A stretch of 31,487 nucleotides of DNA from a virus. The position numbers were made by a program, and so were the translations under genes. Under the pieces are notes generated by a model. It worked only from the letters and a program-made list of their open reading frames with translations, was not told the origin of the DNA and searched no databases. Each line of letters begins with the position of its first letter. The first letter of the stretch is position 1. The DNA lies in the IMG/VR virus record IMGVR_UViG_3300028739_000020, positions 1-31,487 of that record. One strand, 5' to 3'. This document shows, one piece after another, positions 10,432 through 18,268 of the stretch.

Positions 10432-11124
10432 TTAATGTTTAAAATTTTCTTTTCTACCATTATTAATAAACCCTTCTTGGAATTGATGGTCTCTTATTAT
10501 AAGAGTTCTAAATGAATTAAATAAAGTCTCAGCTTTAGATAAATCAAGTCTTTTAAATTCATTCTCACAAGAACCTACGGCAAATGCATATTGAGATTGA
10601 GTATTAGCTAATACATTTTGATGTAATTTACCTAAATCATAAAGTATAGTAAATACTTGTACTTTTATATAAGCTTCTAAAGCTCTGGTAAAATTACTAT
10701 TATCTGGTAACATAGGGAATCCATTACTATCTGTTAAGAGTGCTCTGTAAGATAATATTATTTCTCCATCACTCATTGAGGTAACTATATTACCTCCCTG
10801 TATAACAAAAGTAGCTTCATTACCTACATCAGGGTTATTTGTAGTAGTACCATCTTGTAATAAGTGGAAACTATCACTAGAGTATCTAATCCTTCTATTA
10901 TTAAAAGATATTTGGATAGTATCTATCCAATCTAAAGGTAATGTACCTATATAATTAGTAACAGGAATTGTAACTACTTTATCTACAAACATTCTTGGTA
11001 CTCCTACTATTCTAAAGAAATCAACTGTATAATCCACTACAGTTTCAAGAGTTAAATCAGCTAATAGAGGATGCCTCATTAACTTATCCATTATAACTCT
11101 TATACTTGTATATTGTTCAGCCAT
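10432..11124 (-). CDS. Ring/head-tail adaptor protein (P22 gp4-like type)
   Basis: This 230-residue protein has a helical N-terminus (VIMDKLMRHPLLADLTLETVV, residues ~9-29) and a beta-rich middle with an LPLDWIDTIQ strand, GGNIVTS and DGEIILSYRA. A helical C-terminal half (residues ~145-215) follows. A helical bundle with a beta insertion, preceding the muzzle gene, is the pattern of tail adaptor or ring proteins under the portal in short-tailed phages, often linked to P22 gp4 or T7 gp11. It sits 10 bases after the IHF-like gene and 5 bases before the muzzle gene. I infer a dodecameric ring component of the tail barrel; which ring number it is cannot be read from sequence. Confidence 0.75.
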   Translation of the reverse strand: MAEQYTSIRVIMDKLMRHPLLADLTLETVVDYTVDFFRIVGVPRMFVDKVVTIPVTNYIGTLPLDWIDTIQISFNNRRIRYSSDSFHLLQDGTTTNNPDVGNEATFVIQGGNIVTSMSDGEIILSYRALLTDSNGFPMLPDNSNFTRALEAYIKVQVFTILYDLGKLHQNVLANTQSQYAFAVGSCENEFKRLDLSKAETLFNSFRTLIIRDHQFQEGFINNGRKENFKH

Positions 11125-11134
11125 AGCTTATTAA

Positions 11135-11671
11135 TTATTTAAATGTAAAAGCATCAATAGTTCCACTACTTGCTGCTTGAAATATTTTCTTTTTTAATTC
11201 TCTATTTATATGTAACATATAAAAAGATTTGTTTGTATATAGAGCCTTACTTTTATTATAGATGACTCTATAATTTTCTTTAGACTCTATTTTTATAAGA
11301 GTTTTATTTGCTTTAGCTTCTTCATCATCATACCAAAGTTTTAATGTAGAATCCCAATCAATAGGAGCTTTATAAACTAATCTACCATCCTCAGATATTT
11401 TAGGTTCTAACTTATACTTTCTTAGTTCTATTCTACCCATCCTTTCAGGTAAATTAATATCTTCTCCATTAGCTAAAAAATCTGCTAACATATTATTAGT
11501 TTCTCTAATAATGGCAAAGTATTGACTTTCAGTTAATACAAACTTTTTATGCTTAGGTTTATGCTTTCTATAAAATTTATAAGCATCATATACACCATAA
11601 GAGTTGACTATTTTATGAACTCTATTAGAAGATACTTTCTTCAAATCTTTTATAAACTCACTATATTTCAT
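11135..11671 (-). CDS. IHF/HU-like protein of the tail module
   Basis: This is a 178-residue basic protein. Residues ~48-85 hold a helix (ESQYFAIIRETNNMLADFL) followed by NGEDINLPERMGRIELRKY. That mimics the HU/IHF layout of helix, G-x-x-[VI]-x-LP, G-[RT]-[FI] and basic strand. Crassvirales genomes are known to carry genes annotated as IHF subunits within the virion block. The C-terminal half (residues ~95-178) is longer than in HU (about 90 residues) and includes Lys/Tyr-rich strands. The ATG overlaps the TAA of the preceding ring gene (TAATG), suggesting translational coupling. It could be a ring or internal DNA-contacting virion protein using the HU fold rather than a free nucleoid protein. 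Confidence 0.65.
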   Translation of the reverse strand: MKYSEFIKDLKKVSSNRVHKIVNSYGVYDAYKFYRKHKPKHKKFVLTESQYFAIIRETNNMLADFLANGEDINLPERMGRIELRKYKLEPKISEDGRLVYKAPIDWDSTLKLWYDDEEAKANKTLIKIESKENYRVIYNKSKALYTNKSFYMLHINRELKKKIFQAASSGTIDAFTFK

Positions 11672-12429
11672 TATGCTCCTGCTTGTGCCCTTGAATAAGG
11701 ATTTTGTAAATTATTTTGTGCTTTCTGATGTGTATTATATTCATCAGCAGCATCATCTTTAGCATTATTAGTAGTATCAGATACTCTAAATTGGGAAGGT
11801 AATAATTCTTTTTCTACCATATCAATTAATATAGAAACTAAATTAGCTTCAAAAGGACATTCAATATCTAAAGGGTCTTTAAATTTACCATTAGAATCTA
11901 AATCAAATTCATTTACTTTAGTAGGGTCCTCAAATATAGTAGTTATTTCTATAGAAGTCAATTCAGTTAATCTACTATCTCCTGATTTTAAATACAAATA
12001 ACCATCAGGATTAATAGAACCATATACTACTTGAGTAAGAAATTTATTAATACCAACATATTTAAATCTATCTTTATTAACATAAGTAATATTACTCCCC
12101 CAGTAATCATTTGGAGATGATAAAGTTATAATCCTTTGTCCACCATTAAGATTAATTATTGAGGGTACTTTAGATTTGGTTCTCATGTATTGTAAAGCTT
12201 CATCTAATTCTCCTATACTACTAGAGGGAGATGCTTGTAACTCTAATTTAAGAGATTGAAAATTTGTATCAGGTATTTCTTTCTTAACATCAGAATACCT
12301 CTGTTTTAAAATAAGAGGTCTAAATTTATTAATAAGAAATGTTATGTGTTCCTCACCAAATATACTATCATCTGATTCAAGTTTTAATTTATCAATTATG
12401 ATGTATATTAATTCTCTATAAGTCGCCAT
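11671..12429 (-). CDS. Tail ring/structural protein (252 aa)
   Basis: Residues 1-60 are helical (MATYRELIYIIIDKLKLES, then EEHITFLINKFRPLILKQRY), a layout seen in crAss-like ring proteins and other tail adaptors. The middle is beta-rich (GGQRIITLSSPNDYW, then GYLYLKSGDSRLTELTSIEI). The C-terminus (~190-252) returns to helices and ends in an Ala/Asn/Gln-rich tail. It starts 24 bases downstream of a terminator-like hairpin and ends in a TAATG overlap with the IHF-like gene. I infer one of the stacked rings between portal and muzzle. It could alternatively be a tail hub protein. No enzyme motif is visible. Confidence 0.65.
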   Translation of the reverse strand: MATYRELIYIIIDKLKLESDDSIFGEEHITFLINKFRPLILKQRYSDVKKEIPDTNFQSLKLELQASPSSSIGELDEALQYMRTKSKVPSIINLNGGQRIITLSSPNDYWGSNITYVNKDRFKYVGINKFLTQVVYGSINPDGYLYLKSGDSRLTELTSIEITTIFEDPTKVNEFDLDSNGKFKDPLDIECPFEANLVSILIDMVEKELLPSQFRVSDTTNNAKDDAADEYNTHQKAQNNLQNPYSRAQAGA

Positions 12430-12450
12430 ATTATTAATTTAGTTTTAAAT

Positions 12451-12500
12451 AAAAAATCCTTGTGCAAGATAAGAAAAAAATCTTATATACACAAGGATTT
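12451..12500 (-). terminator. Long hairpin terminator after the 406-residue gene
   Basis: A perfect 11-bp inverted repeat AAATCCTTGTG/CACAAGGATTT (12490-12500 with 12454-12464) encloses a second short ATAAG/CTTAT stem. On the minus strand it is followed by TTTTTTATTT. It lies between the 406-residue virion gene and the next ring gene. No clear promoter follows, so it is probably partial. Confidence 0.7.
12464..12495 (-). promoter_or_regulatory. Degenerate promoter-like element inside the hairpin
   Basis: On the minus strand CTTG, 20 bases, TATCTTGC has exactly the spacing of the four good promoters in this window. The -7 box matches TAnnTTTG only in its first part (the last two bases are GC, not TG). 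The -33-like element lies in one arm of the hairpin and the -7-like element in the other. It may be a weak promoter for the ring/muzzle genes or coincidence. Confidence 0.3.
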
Positions 12501-12533
12501 AATTAAATTTATTATACTATGTATAATTTACTC

Positions 12534-13754
12534 TTATACAAGAGCTGCAATAGTTATACCACCTACTGTAATAGCAGCTATAATACTATTAGCTAATGCA
12601 ATTTGAGCTGCATTATTTGCTCCAATAGCAGGTACTACAATAGTAAGATGCTTTTGAGATTTCTGTACATTAGTACCTTCTCCTTGATAGAAATAATCAA
12701 TTTCTATGTAATTATAAGCTACAGTTGGGTCAACCAAATAAGCAGTTTTAATTACATTAGGGAAACCTACATTTCTATATTGGTCACCTCTTTCTCCAAC
12801 AAAGAAATATTCCATATCAGCAGTGATTTTACCATTTAAAACTACATTACTAGATGCACTTTTAACAGAAGTACCCCAAACATAATCACCATCAGCTAAT
12901 GTAATTTTATCACATTGAACTAAATAATTAAGAGGTTGAGATTCTTTAGTACCAAGTGTCCAAGGTTGTTCTACTTCTTCAAGTATAATACCTGTAGTTG
13001 TACCTCCAGTTAAAGTTCTAGCAGCTTCAGTTACTAACACTGTAGCATCTGTACCAGTAATATTTACTAAAGGTGCAGCAGTAGCACTTGCATTTATGAT
13101 AGCTTTTAAATCTGCAATAGTCTTAGCAGCAGCAGTTAAAGCAACAGAGATAGCAGAACCTGTAACAGTTACAGCAGCAGTAGCAGCAGCTACGTCAGTA
13201 ATAGCAAAAGTAATTGCATTACCAGCAGTTCCTACATTATCAGCAGTAACAGTAACACCTGCATTAGAAGTTAATACTATAGAAGCAGCAGTACCATTCA
13301 AAGTTACATTTAACAATGGAATTTTTTCTCTTGACATGTTAAGTACTAAAGAAGCAGCCATAGCTTGATAAAACTGTTCAGCAGTCATACCTGTTGTAGC
13401 ATGTACTACACCATGTTTAAAGTATTGGTCATCAAATGATATACTTCCCCATTCATAGAACTTAACTCTAGTTAAATAATCTTGTCCTGCAAGAGGAGCA
13501 CCACCATTAACATTTGCATCTAAAGCTACAGTGTACTTATTAAGAGGTCTACTCATTTTAGTATACTTAAATGCCTGTGCTTGTGTAACATTAGCAAATG
13601 GAATAGAATCTGTTTTAACAGGACCATCTGCTCCTATATATTTTAAAAATAATTCAGTAGAGTTATTATCTACAGATATAGCACCTACACCTGTTGTCCC
13701 TAAAGAATTTGCGACAAATAAATGTCTTACTTGATTTTCTGAAAATGTTGCCAT
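12534..13754 (-). CDS. Conserved crAss-like virion protein with inserted Ala/Thr/Val-rich domain
   Basis: This is a 406-residue structural protein. Residues 1-148 (MATFSENQVRHLFVA, then NGGAPLAGQDYLTRVKFY and MSREKIPLL) and ~256-406 (TGIILEEVEQPW onward) look like the conserved core that I associate with crAss-like virion proteins encoded after the capsid gene. Residues ~151-255 are an insertion rich in Ala, Thr, Val and Gly, with blocks GTAGNAITF, VTVTGSAISVAL and ADLKAIINASA. This is a small beta domain pattern common in phage tail and capsid decoration proteins. The DNA of the insertion is more GC-rich than its surroundings (about 42 % over 13081-13200). The gene is 31 bases after the 227-residue ring gene and is followed by a strong hairpin. 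It could be an auxiliary capsid protein or a tail-barrel component; sequence alone does not decide. Confidence 0.7.
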   Translation of the reverse strand: MATFSENQVRHLFVANSLGTTGVGAISVDNNSTELFLKYIGADGPVKTDSIPFANVTQAQAFKYTKMSRPLNKYTVALDANVNGGAPLAGQDYLTRVKFYEWGSISFDDQYFKHGVVHATTGMTAEQFYQAMAASLVLNMSREKIPLLNVTLNGTAASIVLTSNAGVTVTADNVGTAGNAITFAITDVAAATAAVTVTGSAISVALTAAAKTIADLKAIINASATAAPLVNITGTDATVLVTEAARTLTGGTTTGIILEEVEQPWTLGTKESQPLNYLVQCDKITLADGDYVWGTSVKSASSNVVLNGKITADMEYFFVGERGDQYRNVGFPNVIKTAYLVDPTVAYNYIEIDYFYQGEGTNVQKSQKHLTIVVPAIGANNAAQIALANSIIAAITVGGITIAALV

Positions 13755-13785
13755 TTTTTAAATTTGGATTAAATTAAACAATTAA

Positions 13786-14469
13786 TTATTTATTTTGGTA
13801 ATTATAAACTTTAGTAGCTGTTTCTACAGCTCTTTTAAGTATTAACATATGTAATGATTCATGTAAAGCACATTCTGTTTCAACAGTAACACCATCTATT
13901 TCAGCATCTATTAAAGTATCTAATACAATTGGAGTAGGCATTGCAATATATCTCATTACATAAGTTTCTACAGTATATTTAGATATTAATTCTACTCTAT
14001 TATCTGAGATATCTAACTTTAAAACTTGACTATCATTTGGTCCTCTAAAAGGATTCCTATAGGTTCTAAAGTAATCATCATGAGTTGTTGGTATAACTAT
14101 AGCTGTAGAAGTAGTTCCGCTAGGTAATGTATCATCAACTAGAATAGCTTCTTCATAAGCTATAAACCATGCTTCTGAAGGTATGCTAAATAAATAAGAG
14201 TTATTAGCAGCTAACTTCTCAGAATGTGTATCAGCTAATATAACTGAATTTTTAAATGTTATTACTAATGTAGATAATGCTCTCCTAGCTTCTTCAGTAC
14301 CTTCAAATGAAGTAGTATCTCCTGCTCCACCATAATAAGCTTGTATAACTTCTTTTTGAGCTTGTGTCAAAAATACTGACTTATCATATTCTGATAAGCC
14401 AGGAGCCATATTACTTAAAGCATTATCATACAATACATCAAATTGATTACTGAATTCAGCTGTAGTCAT
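13786..14469 (-). CDS. Tail ring/adaptor protein (227 aa)
   Basis: The N-terminal ~75 residues are helical (FDVLYDNALSNMAPGLSEYD, then SVFLTQAQKEVIQAYYGG). A beta-rich centre (NSYLFSIPSEAWFIAYEEAI, residues ~98-117) and a helical C-terminus (ECALHESLHMLILKRAVETA) follow. This helix-beta-helix layout, and its place two genes after the major capsid gene, match ring proteins of the crAss-like tail barrel. Its ATG overlaps the stop of the 335-residue gene (TAATG). I infer a structural ring or adaptor. No enzymatic motif is visible, and the exact ring assignment is open. Confidence 0.65.
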   Translation of the reverse strand: MTTAEFSNQFDVLYDNALSNMAPGLSEYDKSVFLTQAQKEVIQAYYGGAGDTTSFEGTEEARRALSTLVITFKNSVILADTHSEKLAANNSYLFSIPSEAWFIAYEEAILVDDTLPSGTTSTAIVIPTTHDDYFRTYRNPFRGPNDSQVLKLDISDNRVELISKYTVETYVMRYIAMPTPIVLDTLIDAEIDGVTVETECALHESLHMLILKRAVETATKVYNYQNK

Positions 14470-15476
14470 TATTCTTGTGATTTAAGATTTTTAATTTTAG
14501 CTTCTAACATCAATTTAGTTTCTTGATTCTTAGGTAAACTTAAAAATTTAGCAGCATTACTAATAGTTGGGTCATCATTATTATTACTAAGTGGTGAGTT
14601 ATCACTAGCTAAGTACAAATAATCTCCTCTTTTCTTAATTAAATTAAACTCTAAAGCTTCAGATATTAATACTTTAATATTCAAATAAGGGTCTTGAGCT
14701 ACTTGAACAAATAGTTTAGCATTAGCTTGGATAAGGTCATAAGCTTTACTTTGAATAAATTCTATATCAGATTTAGCACTAATTGGTCTACCATCTATAG
14801 TCTCTACAACTAATTTAAGTATTTTCTTTTCATCTTTAATTTTACCAAATATCATATAAGCTTGCATAGATGCAGTAAGATTCTTATTACTTTCTTTTGC
14901 TTCTTCTTTTTCAGCAATTAATACGAATTGATAAGTGGCTTTAGGACTATCATTTAAGGCAGTTAAATTAGGAGCAATAAAGTCTTTATTGGCTAATAAT
15001 ACCTTATATTTAATATAGTCAGTTGGGTCAGATAATTTTAAATAAGTTTCACCTTTAGTAAGTCTAATACTGAAATTATCCCAAAAATTATTCTGTTTTA
15101 AATATATAGATAAAGCATTAGGTTCTAATCCCATAGCTTCCTCAAGATAATTCTTTTCTGATGTTGTTAATACATTTACAAATGTATTGCTTGTTTCTAA
15201 GATAGGAACTGTAAATGTTCTTGTAGCATTTTCAGCTAAACCACCATAAAAAATATGTTTAGGATTAGTAATCATTCCTGATTCTCTAGGAATATGTCTT
15301 ACTGTGATAACTTCATCCCTCAAACATGATATAGGTGCATCCATTTCAATAGTTTCACTTCTCTTAGTAATTCTTTTTTTGCTAGGTTCTACTATATCAT
15401 TAGTAAAAACCTGTGTAGTTTCATTTAAATCTAAATCTAAATCTAAATCTTTTTTGTTTTTTTCTCCCTCTCCCAT
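14469..15476 (-). CDS. Conserved structural-region protein (335 aa), function unknown
   Basis: This protein directly follows the major capsid gene and its terminator. The N-terminus is charged and low-complexity: MGEGEKNKKDLDLDLDLNE, encoded by four perfect AGATTT repeats, then a basic patch KKRITKRS. Residues ~45-130 look globular (AENATRTFTVPILETSNTF), followed by charged helices and a C-terminus ending in Lys-rich helical sequence. The repeat tract, lying before the globular part, is probably a flexible tail. A capsid-associated or auxiliary head protein is plausible from position, but I do not recognise a domain. It is coupled to the next ring gene by a TAATG overlap. Confidence 0.65.
   Translation of the reverse strand: MGEGEKNKKDLDLDLDLNETTQVFTNDIVEPSKKRITKRSETIEMDAPISCLRDEVITVRHIPRESGMITNPKHIFYGGLAENATRTFTVPILETSNTFVNVLTTSEKNYLEEAMGLEPNALSIYLKQNNFWDNFSIRLTKGETYLKLSDPTDYIKYKVLLANKDFIAPNLTALNDSPKATYQFVLIAEKEEAKESNKNLTASMQAYMIFGKIKDEKKILKLVVETIDGRPISAKSDIEFIQSKAYDLIQANAKLFVQVAQDPYLNIKVLISEALEFNLIKKRGDYLYLASDNSPLSNNNDDPTISNAAKFLSLPKNQETKLMLEAKIKNLKSQE
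15427..15450. repeat. Four perfect tandem AAATCT hexamers
   Basis: Four exact copies of AAATCT (AGATTT on the coding strand) encode the DLDLDLDL tract at the N-terminus of the 335-residue protein. Copy-number change by six bases would keep the frame, so this is a likely length-variable site. Confidence 0.9.
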
Positions 15477-15495
15477 TTTGTTTTTTATTTTTTTA

Positions 15496-15525
15496 TAAAA
15501 AGTAGGGGAGTATTAATCCCCTACT
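15496..15525 (-). terminator. Intrinsic terminator after the major capsid gene
   Basis: An 8-bp perfect stem AGTAGGGG/CCCCTACT with a 9-base loop is the most GC-rich hairpin in the window. On the minus strand it is followed by TTTTTAT. It lies 12 bases after the capsid gene stop. No promoter boxes occur between it and the next ATG at 15476, so some read-through must feed the downstream genes. Confidence 0.85.
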
Positions 15526-15536
15526 AATTAATTTTT

Positions 15537-17027
15537 TTATCTAAGAATAGATGGTATCAATGATATTGTTCTTGTAGCATCTAAGATAAATACACCACCA
15601 GTCCACATTTTATGGATAACAGCAGAATCTTCATCATGAGCCATATTAAAGTTATTTACTTCACCAGTAAAAGGATTTCTTAAACCCCAAATATAACCTC
15701 TAATATCATTTTGACCTTTAATTCTAGCTAACTGAATATTAGGTTGGTCAGTAGACCCAATATAAAGAATATCATATCTATATGATTCAGCTGGACCTCC
15801 ATCAGGATGTTGAATTTTATTTCTAATTTCATCATCATATAATGAATCAACTTCTACTTTTACAGTAACCCCATTAGGTGCTCTAAATTCAGTGAACTGG
15901 AACCCAGCAGCTAAAGCATTTTGATGTAAAGGTGATTGAACTTTCTGAATCATTCCTAATGCATCAGCATTAATTTTGAATGCAGTCCATCCTGATACTT
16001 CATTTAATACTACTTTACTAAATTGAGCAGCACCTCTTTCCCCTGTTTTCATAATGAATACACGGTCATTTAAAGCTAATTTTGAAGAAGATAATTGATA
16101 TAAAGCATCTTCAATTAATTTTAAACTGAATCTATTGTAATAGATAACATTAGATACTTCCATTTGTTCTCTTAAACCAGCACCTTGTTTAATAACATTA
16201 CCTGATTTACCAAAGTTCAAATATTCACCATTTCTATTTCTATTACTTCTACCATACATAGTAACATTATTTTTTTCCTCAGAAAAAGTTGTTTCTACTT
16301 GGTAATCTACGTGGTGCATCCACATATTATCAACTACTTTCTTACCACTTTCATCTAAGAAAGGTATACCAATAGCTAATTTTTTGTTCAACATAGAACC
16401 AGGAACTTTATGTTTGATTCTAATTTGAGACCATTCATTTCTCATTGCAATTGGAGAGCTGAATCTTACATCACCTACACCTCTTGACATTTCTCTTTCT
16501 ACTGGAGAGTATTCAACACTAAATCTTTTACCTAAGGTTAACTCATCAAAAGGCATACCAGTCATAACTCCACCCATAAGTTCAACCTTATAGACTGTAT
16601 TAGAACCTTCTGCTTTACCTTCAGCAAGCAATCTCAATGGGTAAACTTCATTCTTTTCCCCTACAATAACATTACCATCAGCAAACCAATCCTCGTTAAA
16701 TACTAAGTAAAAAGGTTCACCTGCAACACCAGCATTACCTGAAGTGATAACATTACCATTTTGGTCTCTAGCTTCTACTAAAGGAATATTTCTTCTTGAG
16801 CTACCAATAACATCCCAAGTATATTCCTCATCTGTATCAAATTCCTTAATAGGGAATTGAGAAAGATAAGTTTCAAGAGATTTACCTCTTTGTAATGCTA
16901 ACAACTGAACCATTAAGTTAGTTGCTTTCTGTGGTGCTCTTTGGAATATAGCTCCTAAGTGATTGTCTTTAGTAAGACCTTTCCAGTGGCTGAAACCGTA
17001 AGTTTGGAATCTTCCTAATTGTGCCAT
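15537..17027 (-). CDS. Major capsid protein, crAss-like (HK97-fold family)
   Basis: At 496 residues it has the length usual for crAss-like major capsid proteins (about 490-510). The N-terminus (MAQLGRFQTYGFSHWKGLTK) and above all the C-terminus (AVIHKMWTGGVFILDATRT, ending SLIPSILR) are signatures I recognise from this family, which builds the T=9 head of crAss-like phages. Other typical blocks are YTWDVIGSSRRNIPL (~69-83) and VREMSRG-like sequence near residue 180. It lies 43 bases after the scaffold-like gene, the classic scaffold-capsid order. The strong terminator directly after it should enrich its transcript relative to downstream genes. No truncation or frameshift is seen. Confidence 0.95.
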   Translation of the reverse strand: MAQLGRFQTYGFSHWKGLTKDNHLGAIFQRAPQKATNLMVQLLALQRGKSLETYLSQFPIKEFDTDEEYTWDVIGSSRRNIPLVEARDQNGNVITSGNAGVAGEPFYLVFNEDWFADGNVIVGEKNEVYPLRLLAEGKAEGSNTVYKVELMGGVMTGMPFDELTLGKRFSVEYSPVEREMSRGVGDVRFSSPIAMRNEWSQIRIKHKVPGSMLNKKLAIGIPFLDESGKKVVDNMWMHHVDYQVETTFSEEKNNVTMYGRSNRNRNGEYLNFGKSGNVIKQGAGLREQMEVSNVIYYNRFSLKLIEDALYQLSSSKLALNDRVFIMKTGERGAAQFSKVVLNEVSGWTAFKINADALGMIQKVQSPLHQNALAAGFQFTEFRAPNGVTVKVEVDSLYDDEIRNKIQHPDGGPAESYRYDILYIGSTDQPNIQLARIKGQNDIRGYIWGLRNPFTGEVNNFNMAHDEDSAVIHKMWTGGVFILDATRTISLIPSILR

Positions 17028-17070
17028 TTCTTATTAATTTTTTTAATCTTGTTTATAAAATACTTTATTA

Positions 17071-18207
17071 TTATACGTCTAATCTTAGACCTATATGTTT
17101 CTCTTTATCTTCAATACCTCCTACAAACTCTAAGTTACCATTAGATAAACTGCTATTATTGATAAGAGTATGCTCAAATTCTTTCATACTCTTTCTATTC
17201 TCAGCTTTAACAGCACCTTTAATTAAGTTATCCATATTTTTAAACCCATCAGTAAGGGTAAAAATAACAGCTACTTTATGAAGGAAATCAGATTTATTTT
17301 CTTTTTGATACTTTTGAATAGCTGTATAGTAATTACCTTCTTCATCTTTAAAAATAGGTTTACTAGCATTATCAAATATTCTCTTTCTTGTATCTTTATT
17401 AAGTACTATATCAGAGAAAGGCTTCTCTGTTTCTAATATCTTTTTTTCTAGCTCAGCAGCTTCTTTTTTAATAGCTTTCTTTTCATTTTCTACTTCAGTT
17501 CTAGCTGCTTTAATAGTATCTTCATACTTACCAACAAAATGTTCTTTATTACTTACTAATGCTTCTAAAGCATCTTCAATATCAGAACCTGAAGCTATTG
17601 ATTTATTTACTTGCTTTTGTGCTCTTTCTTCTGAGAATCCTTTATTAATATAATCTTGAAATATTAATTGTCCTCTAAGTTTAGTAGCTTGCTCAGTTTC
17701 TTCAGAAATAAACTCTTCAGTTAAACCATTTAAATAACTAATAGTATTCTCAAAATATTTAATCTCTGAGGTTTCTACTCCACTATCAAGAGCATCTTTA
17801 ATTCTTTTTTGTGATTCTTCTAGTTTAGACTCTACTTGCTTCTCCATAGCTGTAACAAAAGTTTCAGCATCAGTAACTGTCTTTAAGAAATCATCATCAA
17901 GGTCAGGTAGGACACCTTCATCTTTTAAAGCTTTAGCAAGAGAAGAGTAGGTGTTGGGAGAAGCACTTTGTTTATCTTTATCTTTCTCAAGATTGGTGTC
18001 CTCCTTGTCCTTGTTGTCTTTATCTTCACTAACTACGCTCTCTGATGTTGGGAATAAATTATTCTCATCCACCTCATTAGTTTCTATCTTTTTATCTTTA
18101 TCTTCATCAGAATTATCTACTTTATCTTTATCTTCAAACCCTAATTCAGTTTCATCCATAAAGATATTTTCAATATCTAATTCATCAATTTTATCAAATC
18201 CTGGCAT
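17071..18207 (-). CDS. Scaffold-like acidic coiled-coil protein
   Basis: This is a 378-residue, strongly charged protein without a recognisable enzyme motif. Residues ~20-85 are a disordered Asp/Lys/Glu-rich tail with repeated DKDK units. Residues ~105-260 are predicted helical with heptad-like patterns (VESKLEESQKRIKDALDSG, then EVENEKKAIKKEAAELEKKI). The C-terminal ~100 residues are more globular (FLHKVAVIFTLTDGF). Charge, coiled coils and place immediately before the major capsid gene are the hallmarks of a capsid scaffold. A promoter lies about 30 bases upstream, making this the first gene of the capsid-tail unit. I infer an assembly scaffold. A packaged structural protein is the alternative. 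Confidence 0.7.
   Translation of the reverse strand: MPGFDKIDELDIENIFMDETELGFEDKDKVDNSDEDKDKKIETNEVDENNLFPTSESVVSEDKDNKDKEDTNLEKDKDKQSASPNTYSSLAKALKDEGVLPDLDDDFLKTVTDAETFVTAMEKQVESKLEESQKRIKDALDSGVETSEIKYFENTISYLNGLTEEFISEETEQATKLRGQLIFQDYINKGFSEERAQKQVNKSIASGSDIEDALEALVSNKEHFVGKYEDTIKAARTEVENEKKAIKKEAAELEKKILETEKPFSDIVLNKDTRKRIFDNASKPIFKDEEGNYYTAIQKYQKENKSDFLHKVAVIFTLTDGFKNMDNLIKGAVKAENRKSMKEFEHTLINNSSLSNGNLEFVGGIEDKEKHIGLRLDV
17968..18136. repeat. Low-complexity ATCTTT-type hexamer region in the scaffold gene
   Basis: Imperfect copies of TTTATC/TCTTTA recur in three clusters and encode Asp-Lys runs (KDKDK, EDKDKK) in the N-terminal tail of the scaffold-like protein. It resembles the hexamer tract in the 335-residue gene in unit length and in encoding an acidic dipeptide. 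Confidence 0.7.
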
Positions 18208-18236
18208 AAATTGTTCTCCCTTTTTAATTTATTAAA

Positions 18237-18268
18237 CAAAGATATGTAAAAAACTTAATATATGCAAA
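18237..18268 (-). promoter_or_regulatory. Bacteroidetes-type promoter for the capsid-tail unit
   Basis: On the minus strand TTTG, 20 bases, TATCTTTG is a full match to the -33/-7 pattern. The -7 box is 18237-18244, about 30 bases before the scaffold-like gene ATG at 18207. It is the best promoter in the window and overlaps the terminator hairpin of the preceding unit. Confidence 0.85.

Noticed and set aside
13096-13368. Plus-strand open frame of 90 residues
   Set aside because: It mirrors the Ala/Thr-rich insert of the 406-residue virion gene on the other strand, is low-complexity, and no other plus-strand gene exists.
12540-13754. Assignment of the 406-residue protein as the tail tube
   Set aside because: The phage has a short tail by its gene content, and the inserted domain, though common in tube proteins, is also found in capsid decoration proteins.
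17951-18235. Plus-strand Ser/Leu-rich open frame of 94 residues
   Set aside because: It is the complement of the Asp/Lys-rich scaffold tail (hexamer repeats), and it runs through the promoter region.
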